From Mycobacterium spongiae (GTDB lineage Bacteria > Actinomycetota > Actinomycetes > Mycobacteriales > Mycobacteriaceae), in assembly GCF_018278905.1 (NCBI RefSeq), contig NZ_CP046600.1, forward strand, positions 4,650,001 to 4,714,000: 64,000 nucleotides of DNA, read 5' to 3'. The position numbers and the translations under genes were made by a program. The notes under the pieces are model-generated. The model was given only the letters and a program-made list of their open reading frames with translations, was not told the DNA's origin and ran no database searches. Position 1 is the stretch's first letter; every line of letters starts with the position of its first letter. Of this stretch, positions 29,145-38,225 are shown one piece after another.

Positions 29145-30386
29145 CTACCCACCACCCTCGGGCTCCGGTGCCGTCCCCGACGGCGGATCGGGAACTCCAG
29201 CTTCTCTTGGTGGCCAGGGTGTTTCGGCGGGCGGCGGCGTGGCCGGTAACGGGCCGGACGACGGTGGCGAAACACCGGCACCGAGTGGGTCGTAGGTGTA
29301 GTGCAGGTAATAGGGCTCCCCCGGGGCGGGCGGCTCCGGGGCGTGGAGCTGTCCCCAGTGAGTCCCCAGCATCAAACCGCGCTTGAGTCGCGGAATTGTC
29401 AAGTCCAGCTGCGCCCACAGATTGAAGTAGTCTCCTCGGACACCTCGGTCGATGAGATTCTGCGGGAACGGAAACGAGAATGCGGCCGCAAGGCTGGCAT
29501 CGAGATCCGGCCCGATGTCGGCGAGCGCGCGAAGCGTTGGCTCGAGGTTGTTCAGGTTTGTCACCAGATCGGCCTGCGCGTCGTTGATGAGGCGGTGGGC
29601 CGTGTTGCTGAAAGCGCCAAGCTTCTCCAACGCGGTGGTGAGCCGCGGCCGCTCCCTTATCAGCACGTCGAGCGCCGGCGGTACCTTGCGTAGTGCCTCG
29701 GCGATGACATCGCGCTGTCCGGCCAGGGTGCCGGACAGCCGGTTTAGCGCTTCGATGGATGCGACGATGTTGTCGCGTTGATCGTCCAGCGTTCCGACGA
29801 ACGTGTCGAGGCGAATGAGCAAGTCGCGAATCGCACCTTCGCGCCCGGACAGGGCCGCGTTGAAATTGCGCACGACTTCGGCGACCTGACCCAGTCCCCC
29901 ACCGTTGACGACTGCCGACAGCGATGACAGTGTTCGCTCTGTCGAGGGAAACGTGAACGACTTGCTTTGCGGGATGGTGGCGCCCGCCGGCAATCGCCCC
30001 GTCGCGGGCCTGCCCAGCGGCGGGTTGAGTTCGACGTGCATCGACCCCAGAAGGCTGGTCTGGCCAATGCTGGCGACGGCGTTCGCAGGAATCGCCACGC
30101 CGGGCTCGACCGAGATCTCGACGTCGGCGTGCCAACCTTTCACCGTCAGTGCCCCGACGCTGCCAACCACCACGTCGTCAACCATGACGGGCGAATTCGA
30201 TTCCAACGTGCCGACGTTGGCGAATTCGATGTGATACGTCGTGGCTCCCGGACCGCGCCCCACCGCACCCGGAAGCGGCAACGAATTGACCCCGTGAAAA
30301 GTGCAGCCCGTCACGCCAAGCACCGCACACGACCCGATCGCGAGCATTCGCCGACACACCAACCAGGCCCGGTGGACCACAGTCAT
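29145..30386 (-). CDS. mceE: Mce-family lipoprotein MceE (LprN-like)
   Basis: A 413-residue lipoprotein. The signal sequence ends in the lipobox LGVTGC with the lipidated Cys28. The Mce domain follows (YHIEFANVGTLESNSPVMVDDVVVGSVGAL near 51-80), then a helical region and a Pro-rich tail. The lipid anchor would tie this subunit to the outer leaflet of the plasma membrane, as for LprK/LprN in other mce operons. The start overlaps the mceD stop by four bases (30383-30386). Confidence 0.93.
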   Translation of the reverse strand: MTVVHRAWLVCRRMLAIGSCAVLGVTGCTFHGVNSLPLPGAVGRGPGATTYHIEFANVGTLESNSPVMVDDVVVGSVGALTVKGWHADVEISVEPGVAIPANAVASIGQTSLLGSMHVELNPPLGRPATGRLPAGATIPQSKSFTFPSTERTLSSLSAVVNGGGLGQVAEVVRNFNAALSGREGAIRDLLIRLDTFVGTLDDQRDNIVASIEALNRLSGTLAGQRDVIAEALRKVPPALDVLIRERPRLTTALEKLGAFSNTAHRLINDAQADLVTNLNNLEPTLRALADIGPDLDASLAAAFSFPFPQNLIDRGVRGDYFNLWAQLDLTIPRLKRGLMLGTHWGQLHAPEPPAPGEPYYLHYTYDPLGAGVSPPSSGPLPATPPPAETPWPPREAGVPDPPSGTAPEPEGGG

Positions 30387-31780
30387 GGTTGCGCCCCTTC
30401 GGCAGGCAACAACATGTCCTGCAGGCTCGTCGGGGGCGGTGGCACCGGTGTGGACGGTGGCGGCTCGGGCATCGCCGCTCCCGGTATCCGTCCGGGCGGA
30501 GGCGGTGGTGGCGGCGCCGGGGGGGTATCGCCGGGCAGTCCGGTATAGGCGGACACGGCGGGCGGGATTTCCGGAGGTCCCGGCTTGGGACCCGCCCCAC
30601 CAGGGGCCAGGCGCGGCTCGCTGTACACGAGGTTCTCCGGGCGCGGCGCCGGCTGCAAGAACGGATCAAAGGGTATCGGCGTCTCATTGAAGTTGAGCAG
30701 CCGCAGTCCGGGGCCGAAGTATTGCGAGCACAGCTTGTTGGTTTCGCTCGACGTGACGTTCTCGACGGCGCCCATCGCCGAGCAGACGGAATAGACCGGA
30801 TTCGCGAAGTTGGGTACCCCAAACCCGCCGACAACGGTTCCGGTGTCGGGGTTGTAGTCGTTGTAGAAGTTCGCGAGCGCGTTCGGTGCCACGTGCAGCA
30901 CGTTTTTCAGGGCCATCTGTTTGTCGACGAGGACCTGGGTGACGTTGGCCAACCGCTGAATCTGCTCGCTGGTTTGGTTGCGGGTTCCGGCGATGAACCG
31001 CTGCACCTCGCCGACCGCCTCCGCGAGATTCGTCAGTGCCGCATCGACATCCGAGCGGCTGTCGTTGATCACGCTGGTCAGCGTGGCCAGCCGGTCGTTG
31101 AACTGGACCAGTTGAGTGTCGCTGTCGCGTAACGCGGTGACGAAGGTCTGCAGATTCTTGATGATGTCGACGATATTGCCGCTGCCGTTGGCAAGGATCC
31201 GACCCACGGCCGACAGCTGCGCCAGCGTCTGGCGCAGCTTGACGCCGTTGCCTTGCAGCGCGTCGGCGGCGCGATCGATGAACCGCGCGACCGAAGGCGT
31301 CGACACCTGGCTGTTAGGACCCAGTTCGGTTGCCAACCGCATCAATTGGTCCTTGACCTCGTCCCATTCCACGGGGACCGCGGTCCGGTCCCGCGGTATC
31401 ACGGCACCGTCGGGCATGGTCGGACCGCTGTCCCGATACGCCGGGGCGAGTTGCACATAGCGCGCCGCGACCAGATTCTGCGCGACGATCACCGCTTTGG
31501 CATCAGCCGGGATTGGCACGGTGCGGTTAACCTTCATGACCATCCGGGCCTGCGTGCCTTCAGGATGGATCGAATCGATGGTTCCTACTTTGACGCCCGC
31601 GACCCGCACCTCATCACCTGGATAGATCGCCGTGGCAGTGGTGAAATAGGCGGTGACCGTCTTGGGGCTGAAGAACTTGTCGTAGACGATGAAACCGGCG
31701 CCGGCGACGATGAGCCCTACCAAGGCGATTCCGAGCAGCGCCGAACGCCTGCGCCGGGTTGTGCCCGCATTCTCCGACAT
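30383..31780 (-). CDS. mceD: Mce-family protein MceD
   Basis: A 465-residue Mce subunit. Residues 1-12 are basic, and the membrane anchor is at about 14-35 (LLGIALVGLIVAGAGFIVYD). The Mce domain contains TATAIYPGDEVRVAGVKVGTIDSI near 48-71. The helical middle is followed by the CSAMGAVENV and LCSQYFGPG pair with two cysteines, and a C-terminal Pro-rich tail. The start overlaps the mceC stop by one base, so translation is coupled along the operon. Confidence 0.93.
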   Translation of the reverse strand: MSENAGTTRRRRSALLGIALVGLIVAGAGFIVYDKFFSPKTVTAYFTTATAIYPGDEVRVAGVKVGTIDSIHPEGTQARMVMKVNRTVPIPADAKAVIVAQNLVAARYVQLAPAYRDSGPTMPDGAVIPRDRTAVPVEWDEVKDQLMRLATELGPNSQVSTPSVARFIDRAADALQGNGVKLRQTLAQLSAVGRILANGSGNIVDIIKNLQTFVTALRDSDTQLVQFNDRLATLTSVINDSRSDVDAALTNLAEAVGEVQRFIAGTRNQTSEQIQRLANVTQVLVDKQMALKNVLHVAPNALANFYNDYNPDTGTVVGGFGVPNFANPVYSVCSAMGAVENVTSSETNKLCSQYFGPGLRLLNFNETPIPFDPFLQPAPRPENLVYSEPRLAPGGAGPKPGPPEIPPAVSAYTGLPGDTPPAPPPPPPPGRIPGAAMPEPPPSTPVPPPPTSLQDMLLPAEGAQP

Positions 31781-32856
31781 CAGTTCCCTCCCGGAATACC
31801 GTTGTACGGGAAGGGCACCAGTTGCCGAGGCCCGATGGTGTCCGGTGGCTCGCCGGGGGCTCCGAAACGGAATCCGAACAGACGGTCGAAGAACGGCTGC
31901 AAGATCTGCACGGTAACGAGGTTCGGGACGAACGCCTGATAGTAAAAGCCGCTGGAAACCGCCTCCCCCAGCGTGATCTGGTATTTCGCGAGCGCTGGCA
32001 GCGCCTTGCCGATATTGTCCCGGTTCTCTTCCAACATCGCGGTCACCGAATTCAGTCGTTCCAGTGTTGGCGCCAAGTCCTTTTCGTTGTCGTGTACCAG
32101 CCCGGTGAGCTGCTTGGCGACAGCCGCTGTGGCGGCCAACAGCTCGACGATCTCCTGACGCCGCGCCGCCAATACTGCAAGGAGGTCGTTGGCGTTGAGG
32201 ATGAGCGCGTTGACCTGTTGACTGCGCTCGGACAAGATTCCGGAGACATCGCTGGCGCGTGTGAGCAGCTCGCGCAGACTCTGATTGCGGCCGTTGAGAG
32301 TTCGCGATAGCCGAGTCAGCCCGTCGAAGGCGGGTCCCAATCGCGGTGCGATCTCATCGAGCGTCGTCGACAGTGTATCCAGCGACTGGTTCAGCGTCTC
32401 GGTGTTGGTACCGGCCGCGTTCGAGGTGAAGTCGCCGAGCACTGCTGTCAATGAATAGGGCGAAGACGTGCGAGAGACCGGGATGACGTCCATCGGACGC
32501 ATAGTTCCGCTGCCGGCGGACTCCAAAGTCAGCACGCGCTCGCCCAGCAGCGAGCCGGTGCGAATGTGGGCGGTAGTGTCCGAACCGAGAAGCACATTTG
32601 ACTTCAGGGAGAACGTCACCACGGCGTCGCCGCCGCGAAGCGCGATATCCGACACCGAGCCTACTTTGATTCCCGACACCGTGACGGCGTTGCCGGCGGC
32701 CAGCCCGCCAGCTTCGGAGAACAGCGCCTGATACCTGACCGACGTTGCCCAAGACAGCAGCCGATCCGGCGCCAGACCCACGGCGATGATCAAAGTGATC
32801 AGGACCACGCCGATGAATCCGGCCTTGACGAGTTCCGCTCCGCGATACTTCAGCAT
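31780..32856 (-). CDS. mceC: Mce-family protein MceC
   Basis: A 358-residue Mce subunit starting MLKYRGAELVKAGFIGVVLITLIIAVG with a membrane anchor at about 10-28. The Mce domain has EAGGLAAGNAVTVSGIKVGSVSDI near 50-73. The central helical part is followed by FYYQAFVPNLVTVQILQPFFDRLFGFRFG. The ATG at 32856 shares one base with the mceB stop (TAATG). The frame is open further upstream, but that part is the mceB tail read in another frame. Confidence 0.92.
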   Translation of the reverse strand: MLKYRGAELVKAGFIGVVLITLIIAVGLAPDRLLSWATSVRYQALFSEAGGLAAGNAVTVSGIKVGSVSDIALRGGDAVVTFSLKSNVLLGSDTTAHIRTGSLLGERVLTLESAGSGTMRPMDVIPVSRTSSPYSLTAVLGDFTSNAAGTNTETLNQSLDTLSTTLDEIAPRLGPAFDGLTRLSRTLNGRNQSLRELLTRASDVSGILSERSQQVNALILNANDLLAVLAARRQEIVELLAATAAVAKQLTGLVHDNEKDLAPTLERLNSVTAMLEENRDNIGKALPALAKYQITLGEAVSSGFYYQAFVPNLVTVQILQPFFDRLFGFRFGAPGEPPDTIGPRQLVPFPYNGIPGGN

Positions 32857-33884
32857 TACGGTTCCGAACACCTCCCCGCATCCGACCGGAACCAGGGCGC
32901 AATGACCGTTCGACCCTGAAGATCGGTGCCCCGAAGCCACAAACCACAGACGTAATACGGGATGGTGCTGCCGAAGACGCCAAGTCGCACCAGTTTGCGG
33001 TAGTTCTCCGGAGCCTTCTGCAGGGCGGCGTCGACGCGGTCCTTGTCCTCATCGAGCAGTGGGACCAACCGGGCCAACTGGGCGACGTCGCCGGCCAGTG
33101 GCGCGCGCGCCTGGGCGAGCAGATCCGCCAGGGAAGTGGTGCCGCTGCTCAATCCGTCGATCGCGGCTGCGATCACGTCGCGGTCGCCGGTCAGGCCAGT
33201 GACAAGGCGCTCGAAGCGATCGATTGCGCCGGAGAACTTCGCACCGTCCTTGGACAGGGTTGCGACAACGGTATTCAGGTTATCGATCAGCTGCTGCACG
33301 ACTTGGTCGTTGTCGGCCAAGGCATTCGAGAACGACGACGTTTTCGACAACAGATCGTCGAGGGTGCCGCCCTGGCCCTGGAAGATCTGAATCAGCGATG
33401 CCGTCAGCCCATTGACGTCGTGCGGGTTCAGGCTCTGGATAACCGGTTTGAGGCCACCGAGCAACAGGTCGAGGTCGAGGGCCGGTTCCGTTCGGTCCTC
33501 CGGGATCTGCGACCCCGGCGGCAGAATCTCCGACGATCCAGGCCCGTCGACAAGCTCGAGGTAGCGATCCCCGACCAAGTTGAGATACCGCACCGCGGCA
33601 CGGGTGCCGTTGGTGAGCCGGATGTGGCGGTCGGCATCGAAACTCACCAGCACCTGTTTGTTGGCCAGCAGCTCCACGCTGCTGACCGTGCCCACCCGGA
33701 TTCCGGCGACTCGCACGGTCTGTCCGGGAGTCAGACGGGACGCGTCGGTGAAGATCGCCGAGTATCCAACGGTGGAACCGGTCCGGTACTGACCGAAGAC
33801 GAAGAACAGGCATGCGGTCAGCAGCGCCATGACGACCGCAAAGACCGTGAACTTGGCAACAGTTGCGCCTCGTAGACCCCTCAT
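32856..33884 (-). CDS. mceB: Mce-family protein MceB
   Basis: A 342-residue Mce subunit. The anchor (TVFAVVMALLTACLFFVFGQY) is near 13-33. The Mce domain has IFTDASRLTPGQTVRVAGIRVGTVSSVELL near 44-73 and AAVRYLNLVGDRYLELV near 96-112. The C-terminal helical region ends in CGLWLRGTDLQGRTV with a cysteine pair typical of MceB. It overlaps mceA by four bases (33881-33884). Confidence 0.93.
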   Translation of the reverse strand: MRGLRGATVAKFTVFAVVMALLTACLFFVFGQYRTGSTVGYSAIFTDASRLTPGQTVRVAGIRVGTVSSVELLANKQVLVSFDADRHIRLTNGTRAAVRYLNLVGDRYLELVDGPGSSEILPPGSQIPEDRTEPALDLDLLLGGLKPVIQSLNPHDVNGLTASLIQIFQGQGGTLDDLLSKTSSFSNALADNDQVVQQLIDNLNTVVATLSKDGAKFSGAIDRFERLVTGLTGDRDVIAAAIDGLSSGTTSLADLLAQARAPLAGDVAQLARLVPLLDEDKDRVDAALQKAPENYRKLVRLGVFGSTIPYYVCGLWLRGTDLQGRTVIAPWFRSDAGRCSEP

Positions 33885-35101
33885 CCTGGTTGCCCGATCT
33901 GGGCCGAGTTGCGTGGCGGACCGGCGATCGGCCCATACAGCAGCTGTTTGAGAGCATCGGAGTTGATCAGCAGTTGCTGGTTTCCGTATTGCGCCGGGTT
34001 GGCACCCACGTCGGCAACCACGAACGGTTCAGCCGTGTCGAACGGTATGTTCGGCAGGTCCAGACACTGGGGGCCGCCGGTCGCCGCGACCTTGGGCAGA
34101 TTCGTTGGGTACCGGTACCGTTCGGCGCCCCACGTCAAGCTGGCCGATAGCCAGATCCCCGGTTCCTCCAGGGGAGGGCCATTGGCTATCTGGGCGAGAC
34201 CGGCTATTCCGCAGTAGATTCCCTCGGCGTACTCGTTGGTCAGATCCGTCGTCGGCACCAGCAGGTGCAAGACCTCGGTGAGCGGCTCGCGGTTGGTTCC
34301 CAGTACATCGTTGCCGATATCGGCGAGACCGATGGCGCTGATCAGCAACGCGTCAAGGTTGCGCTGCTCGTCGACAATCGTCGTACTGATTTGCGACGCG
34401 CTCCGCGCAGTAGAAACCAGATCCGGTGCCGCATCGGCGTAGGCATTGGCCACCTCGGCGGTGACGGCGATGTCGTGGCTCAGCGCCGGAAGGCTTGGCT
34501 CGATCGTCGCCAGAAACGAGTCCAGATCGGTGAGCGCCTGACCCAGCATCGCACCTCGGCCGCTGAATGCGCGCGCCAACGCACCAAGGGTCTCGTTGAG
34601 TTTCTCGGGTTCGATCTTCGCCAGCACCGACGTCAGTTCTTGGAACACGGTATTGATTTCCACGGTGACGTGCTTGCCGGCGAGCACCGCTTGGGGTTGC
34701 AGGTGCTGCTCGGACGGAGCATCCGGGGGTACCAATTCGACGTATTTCGCGCCGAACACCGTTGTCGATGCGATGTCGACGAGCACATTGGACGGGATAA
34801 GACGCATCTGGGACGGATCCATCGCAAGGTGCAGGGCGGCTTGACCGTTGGGCAATAGCTCGATCGAATCGACCTTGCCGACCTGTACGCCGCGCATCTT
34901 CACCTTGGCATCCGGGTTCAACACCAGACCGGCGCGCGGGGACACCACGGTCACCGGCACCGATTCGGTGAAGCCACCCTGAAATAGCGTTGCCGCCAGG
35001 GCAACAACCGCGCCGATGACGAGTACGGTCAGCATCCCCAGGAGGGGGCGGACGTAGTTGCCGCTCCCGCCCGAGCCACGCTTCGGCGCATTCTGCGTCA
35101 C
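33881..35101 (-). CDS. mceA: Mce-family protein MceA
   Basis: The 406-residue first Mce subunit, whose orthologues form the outer tip of the transport tube. A short Gly/Ser-rich cytoplasmic part is followed by a membrane anchor at about 21-43 (GMLTVLVIGAVVALAATLF). The Mce domain reads LVLNPDAKVKMRGVQVGKVDSI near 58-79 and STTVFGAKYVELVPP near 112-126. The start lies 30 bp after yrbEB. The paralogue number within the mce family cannot be assigned by eye. Confidence 0.93.
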   Translation of the reverse strand: MTQNAPKRGSGGSGNYVRPLLGMLTVLVIGAVVALAATLFQGGFTESVPVTVVSPRAGLVLNPDAKVKMRGVQVGKVDSIELLPNGQAALHLAMDPSQMRLIPSNVLVDIASTTVFGAKYVELVPPDAPSEQHLQPQAVLAGKHVTVEINTVFQELTSVLAKIEPEKLNETLGALARAFSGRGAMLGQALTDLDSFLATIEPSLPALSHDIAVTAEVANAYADAAPDLVSTARSASQISTTIVDEQRNLDALLISAIGLADIGNDVLGTNREPLTEVLHLLVPTTDLTNEYAEGIYCGIAGLAQIANGPPLEEPGIWLSASLTWGAERYRYPTNLPKVAATGGPQCLDLPNIPFDTAEPFVVADVGANPAQYGNQQLLINSDALKQLLYGPIAGPPRNSAQIGQPG

Positions 35102-35131
35102 TGGACCGTTTTCACCTCCCTGCCTCTGCCA

Positions 35132-35977
35132 CTACCCCGACAGGTTGAAGTTGCCGTTAGAACCGTAGATCGACAGCGAGACCAGCAGAGTCACCGACAC
35201 CACGACGATGAGCGAGGTACGCACCGCATTGCCCGTTGCGTTGCCGACACCCGATGGTCCCCCCGAGGCGAAAAAACCGAAATAGGTATGGATCAGCAGG
35301 ATCGTGAGCGCCATCAGGATGGCTTGCAGAAATGACCACAGCAGGTCGATCGGGTTGAGGAAGGTCGTGAAGTAGTGCTCGTACAGACCGGCCGACTGTC
35401 CGAACAGAAACACCGTGGTGAACCGGCTGGCGACGAACGACAGGATGACCGCAATGCTGTACAACGGCGCGATCGCCAGCATCCCGGCCAGGATTCGGGT
35501 GCTCACCAAGTACGAAATCGGCCGAATCGCCATGCTTTCCAACGCGTCAATTTCTTCGTTGATGCGCATCGCGCCCAGCTGCGCCGTCACGCCGGCACCA
35601 AATGTGGCGGCCAGACCGATCCCGGCGACCACCGGGGCCGAGATCCGCACATTGATGAAGGCCGCCAAGAAACCGGTCAGCGCCTCGATACCGATGTTGC
35701 CCAGCGAACTGTATCCCTGAACCGCGAGCGTGCCGCCGGCGGCCAGCGTCAGGAACCCGACGATCACCACGGTTCCGCCGATCATCGCTAAAGTTCCAGC
35801 GCCCATGCTGATTTCGGCGATGAGACGAATGACCTCGCGACGGTAGTGGGTTGCCGCGAAGGGAACCCCGGCCAACGCTCTGCCGTAGAACGCGGTGTGG
35901 TCCCCGATGCGTCCCAGAGTGGCGATCGGCTTATCCAGCTGCCGCGCAATTCGCGGGTAAGCGGCTCGCAGCGTCAC
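35132..35977 (-). CDS. yrbEB: YrbE-type permease subunit YrbEB
   Basis: A 281-residue ABC-type permease (MlaE family) with about five hydrophobic segments. The conserved MlaE block reads GAMRINEEIDALESMAIRPISYLVSTRI near 135-162, including the EIDALE motif that couples to the ATPase. It pairs with YrbEA to form the membrane channel below the Mce tube. No ATPase gene is in the window; mycobacterial Mce systems use an unlinked MceG. It is 12 bp downstream of yrbEA. Confidence 0.94.
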   Translation of the reverse strand: MTLRAAYPRIARQLDKPIATLGRIGDHTAFYGRALAGVPFAATHYRREVIRLIAEISMGAGTLAMIGGTVVIVGFLTLAAGGTLAVQGYSSLGNIGIEALTGFLAAFINVRISAPVVAGIGLAATFGAGVTAQLGAMRINEEIDALESMAIRPISYLVSTRILAGMLAIAPLYSIAVILSFVASRFTTVFLFGQSAGLYEHYFTTFLNPIDLLWSFLQAILMALTILLIHTYFGFFASGGPSGVGNATGNAVRTSLIVVVSVTLLVSLSIYGSNGNFNLSG

Positions 35978-35989
35978 CGGGCCGCCTCC

Positions 35990-36802
35990 CTACTTCACCG
36001 TCATCTTGATGCCGATGGCGGTAACGACCACATTGACAACGAACAGGGACATAAAGGCGTACACAACGGTCTCGTTCACCGCGTTGCCAACCGCTTTGGC
36101 ACCACCACTGGATATCGCCAGACCGCGATAGCAGGCCACGAGCCCGGCGATCAGGCCGAAAAGCAGTGCCTTGACACACGAAATGATGACCTCGGGCACG
36201 CCGGTCAGCAGCGTGATGCCCGCCGCGAACGCACCGGGGTTAACGTCTTGCACAAACACCGAGAAGGTGTATCCGCCCAAGATGCCGATGATGCACACCA
36301 GACTGTTCAGCAAGAAGGCAACCAGCCCGGAAGCCAGCATGCGCGGTGTAACCAACCGCTGCACCGGGTTGATGCCCAGCACCTCCATCGCGTCGATTTC
36401 TTCACGTATCGTCCGGGAGCCCAGGTCGGCGCACATCGCCGTGGCGCCGGCGCCCGCGACAATCAAAACGGTCACGAGCGGGCCAACCTGAGTGACGGCA
36501 CCAAACGCGGCACCCGCACCGGACAGGTCCGCGGCGCCCAGTTCCCGCAGCAGAATATTGAGCGTGAAGCTGACCAGGACCGTGAACGGGATGGCCACCA
36601 AGAGTGTGGGAGCCAGCGAGACGCGCGCGACAAACCAAGACTGTTCGACGAATTCACGCGCCTGGAAGGGCCGGCGGAAGGCGAACTTGACCGCGTCGGC
36701 GGACATTGCGAACAAGCCGCCGACCGCCTGCATGGCCCCGGAGAAGTTCCCAATGGGCAGCGATATTCCGGGAGACCAGCGATTCGGATCCTTGTTCGCC
36801 AT
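35990..36802 (-). CDS. yrbEA: YrbE-type permease subunit YrbEA
   Basis: A 270-residue MlaE-family permease, first of the pair. The conserved block SRTIREEIDAMEVLGINPVQRLVTPRM and the following hydrophobic segments are intact, as are GNAVNETVVYAFMSLFVVN near the end. I prefer the ATG at about 36802 (MANKDPNRW). An upstream in-frame GTG at 36835 would add eleven residues but has a weaker ribosome site. It is 175 bp downstream of the CoA-transferase gene, with a short tandem repeat in that gap, and is probably cotranscribed with it. Confidence 0.92.
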   Translation of the reverse strand: MANKDPNRWSPGISLPIGNFSGAMQAVGGLFAMSADAVKFAFRRPFQAREFVEQSWFVARVSLAPTLLVAIPFTVLVSFTLNILLRELGAADLSGAGAAFGAVTQVGPLVTVLIVAGAGATAMCADLGSRTIREEIDAMEVLGINPVQRLVTPRMLASGLVAFLLNSLVCIIGILGGYTFSVFVQDVNPGAFAAGITLLTGVPEVIISCVKALLFGLIAGLVACYRGLAISSGGAKAVGNAVNETVVYAFMSLFVVNVVVTAIGIKMTVK

Positions 36803-36871
36803 CCGGCTCAGGCCCCTCTTGCGTGGTGCAGCCACGCCCGTGCCTGCCAGGCCAGCGTTGTCAGGCCGTGT

Positions 36872-36925
36872 CGAATTACCCGAGGCTGCCGAATTACCCG
36901 AGGCTGTCGAACTACCCGAGGCGGT
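36872..36925 (-). repeat. Three tandem 18-bp copies between the CoA-transferase gene and yrbEA
   Basis: The unit CGAATTACCCGAGGCTGC (+ strand) occurs at 36872-36889, 36890-36907 and 36908-36925. The second and third copies differ at one and three or four bases. It lies in the non-coding gap inside the probable operon and could alter the leader of yrbEA or mark an mRNA-processing site. Confidence 0.9.
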
Positions 36926-36977
36926 TGAGTCGCACCCAACGCGATGTTTGGCGTGAGCATTCGGGGCCGCATCGGTC

Positions 36978-38225
36978 CTAGGTCACCGCGCCGGAGGTCT
37001 TCAGGTCGATGATTCGGTCCCAGTCGAATCCGAGTTCGGTCAATATCTCGTCGGTCTGCTCGGCAAAGGCGGGTGCCGGTCCGGCCTGCGGCGCGGCGAC
37101 GTCGAATTGCACCGGATTGGCTACGAGTTCGAGTTCGCCTGCGCGCACGACATATTCGTTGGCGCGGATCTGCGCATCGTCGGCTGCCTGCAATGTGTCC
37201 TGCACCGGCGCCCAAGGTCCTGCGAGCGTCGCAAAGCGTTCGCTCCACTCGGCAAGCGTGCGTGTTGAGATGACTTTGGTCAAGATCTCGACGGCATCGG
37301 CCGTGTTGGCGGCGATCTTCTCGGTGGTGGCGAACCGGGGATCGTCTGCCAGTTCGGGCCGGTCGATGTGGCGACATACGTCGGCCCAGAACTTGGTCGG
37401 CTGCAACATCACCAAGGAGATGTACCGGCCATCCGACGTCGGGTACACCCCGACAAGCGGGTTGACCGGTGAGCCGTGTATTCCGGGCGGCGGCGCCACC
37501 ATGAGCTGACCAAGATGTTTGGTCAACGCCACCGTGTGGCCCAGCGACCACAGTCCGCTGCCCAACAGCGACACATCGACCACGCAGGGTTCGCCGGTGC
37601 GTTCGCGCTGGAGCAATGCCGCCGCAATACCACCGGCCAGGTTGGTGCCGGAGATGGTGTCACCGAAGGCGGGACCAGGCGGGTTGATCATCCCGTCGTA
37701 GCCCATCGGAGTGAGGGTGGCAGCGGTCCCGGCACGGCACCAGAAGGCGGTCATGTCGTAGCCGCCTTTGGTGGCCTCAGCGCCGCGGGGACCAAGCGCA
37801 CTACCGCGCGCGTAAATGATCGACGGGTTCACGGCCCGGATGTCGTCGACATCGATGCCGAATTTCTGACGCGCGCCCGGCAGGAAGCTAGTGAGGAACA
37901 CATCGGACCGGCGGGCCAGCTCATAGAGGACTTCTCTGCCCTCGGGCAGCGACATGTCCAACCCGAGGCTGCGTTTGCCGCGGTTGGCGTGCTCGATGTT
38001 GGGGTTGGGGTCGCCTTCGACGCGAAGCATGCCGGTCTGCCGGAGTCCGCGCTGGGGGTCGCCGGTCACCGCATGCTCGACTTTGATCACCTCGGCCCCC
38101 CATTCGACCAAGACCGCGCCCGCCGACGGGACGAACCCGTACATCGCGACTTCCAGCACACGGATGCCGTCCATCGGCCTTGAGTGCGCATCACCGGCAA
38201 CCGAGGCTGTGCCCTGGGATGACAT
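36978..38225 (-). CDS. CaiB/BaiF family III CoA-transferase leading the mce operon
   Basis: A 415-residue CoA-transferase. The start contains MDGIRVLEVAMYGFVPSAGAVLVEWGAEVIKVEH (about 18-51), the family first motif. The catalytic aspartate is expected at Asp157 in KGGYDMTAFW. The family moves CoA between carboxylic acids or, in the racemase branch, epimerises 2-methyl acyl-CoAs. It has no racemase His-Asp pair visible, so transferase activity is the better guess. Position ahead of yrbEA in the same direction suggests it activates or modifies the lipid carried by this Mce system. The ATG at 38225 is the first after a probable operator. Confidence 0.87.
   Translation of the reverse strand: MSSQGTASVAGDAHSRPMDGIRVLEVAMYGFVPSAGAVLVEWGAEVIKVEHAVTGDPQRGLRQTGMLRVEGDPNPNIEHANRGKRSLGLDMSLPEGREVLYELARRSDVFLTSFLPGARQKFGIDVDDIRAVNPSIIYARGSALGPRGAEATKGGYDMTAFWCRAGTAATLTPMGYDGMINPPGPAFGDTISGTNLAGGIAAALLQRERTGEPCVVDVSLLGSGLWSLGHTVALTKHLGQLMVAPPPGIHGSPVNPLVGVYPTSDGRYISLVMLQPTKFWADVCRHIDRPELADDPRFATTEKIAANTADAVEILTKVISTRTLAEWSERFATLAGPWAPVQDTLQAADDAQIRANEYVVRAGELELVANPVQFDVAAPQAGPAPAFAEQTDEILTELGFDWDRIIDLKTSGAVT

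Noticed and set aside
36706..36981. Plus-strand frame with repeated NYPRL units over the 18-bp repeats
   Set aside because: It runs antisense into yrbEA, has no ribosome site and only reflects translation of the non-coding tandem repeat.
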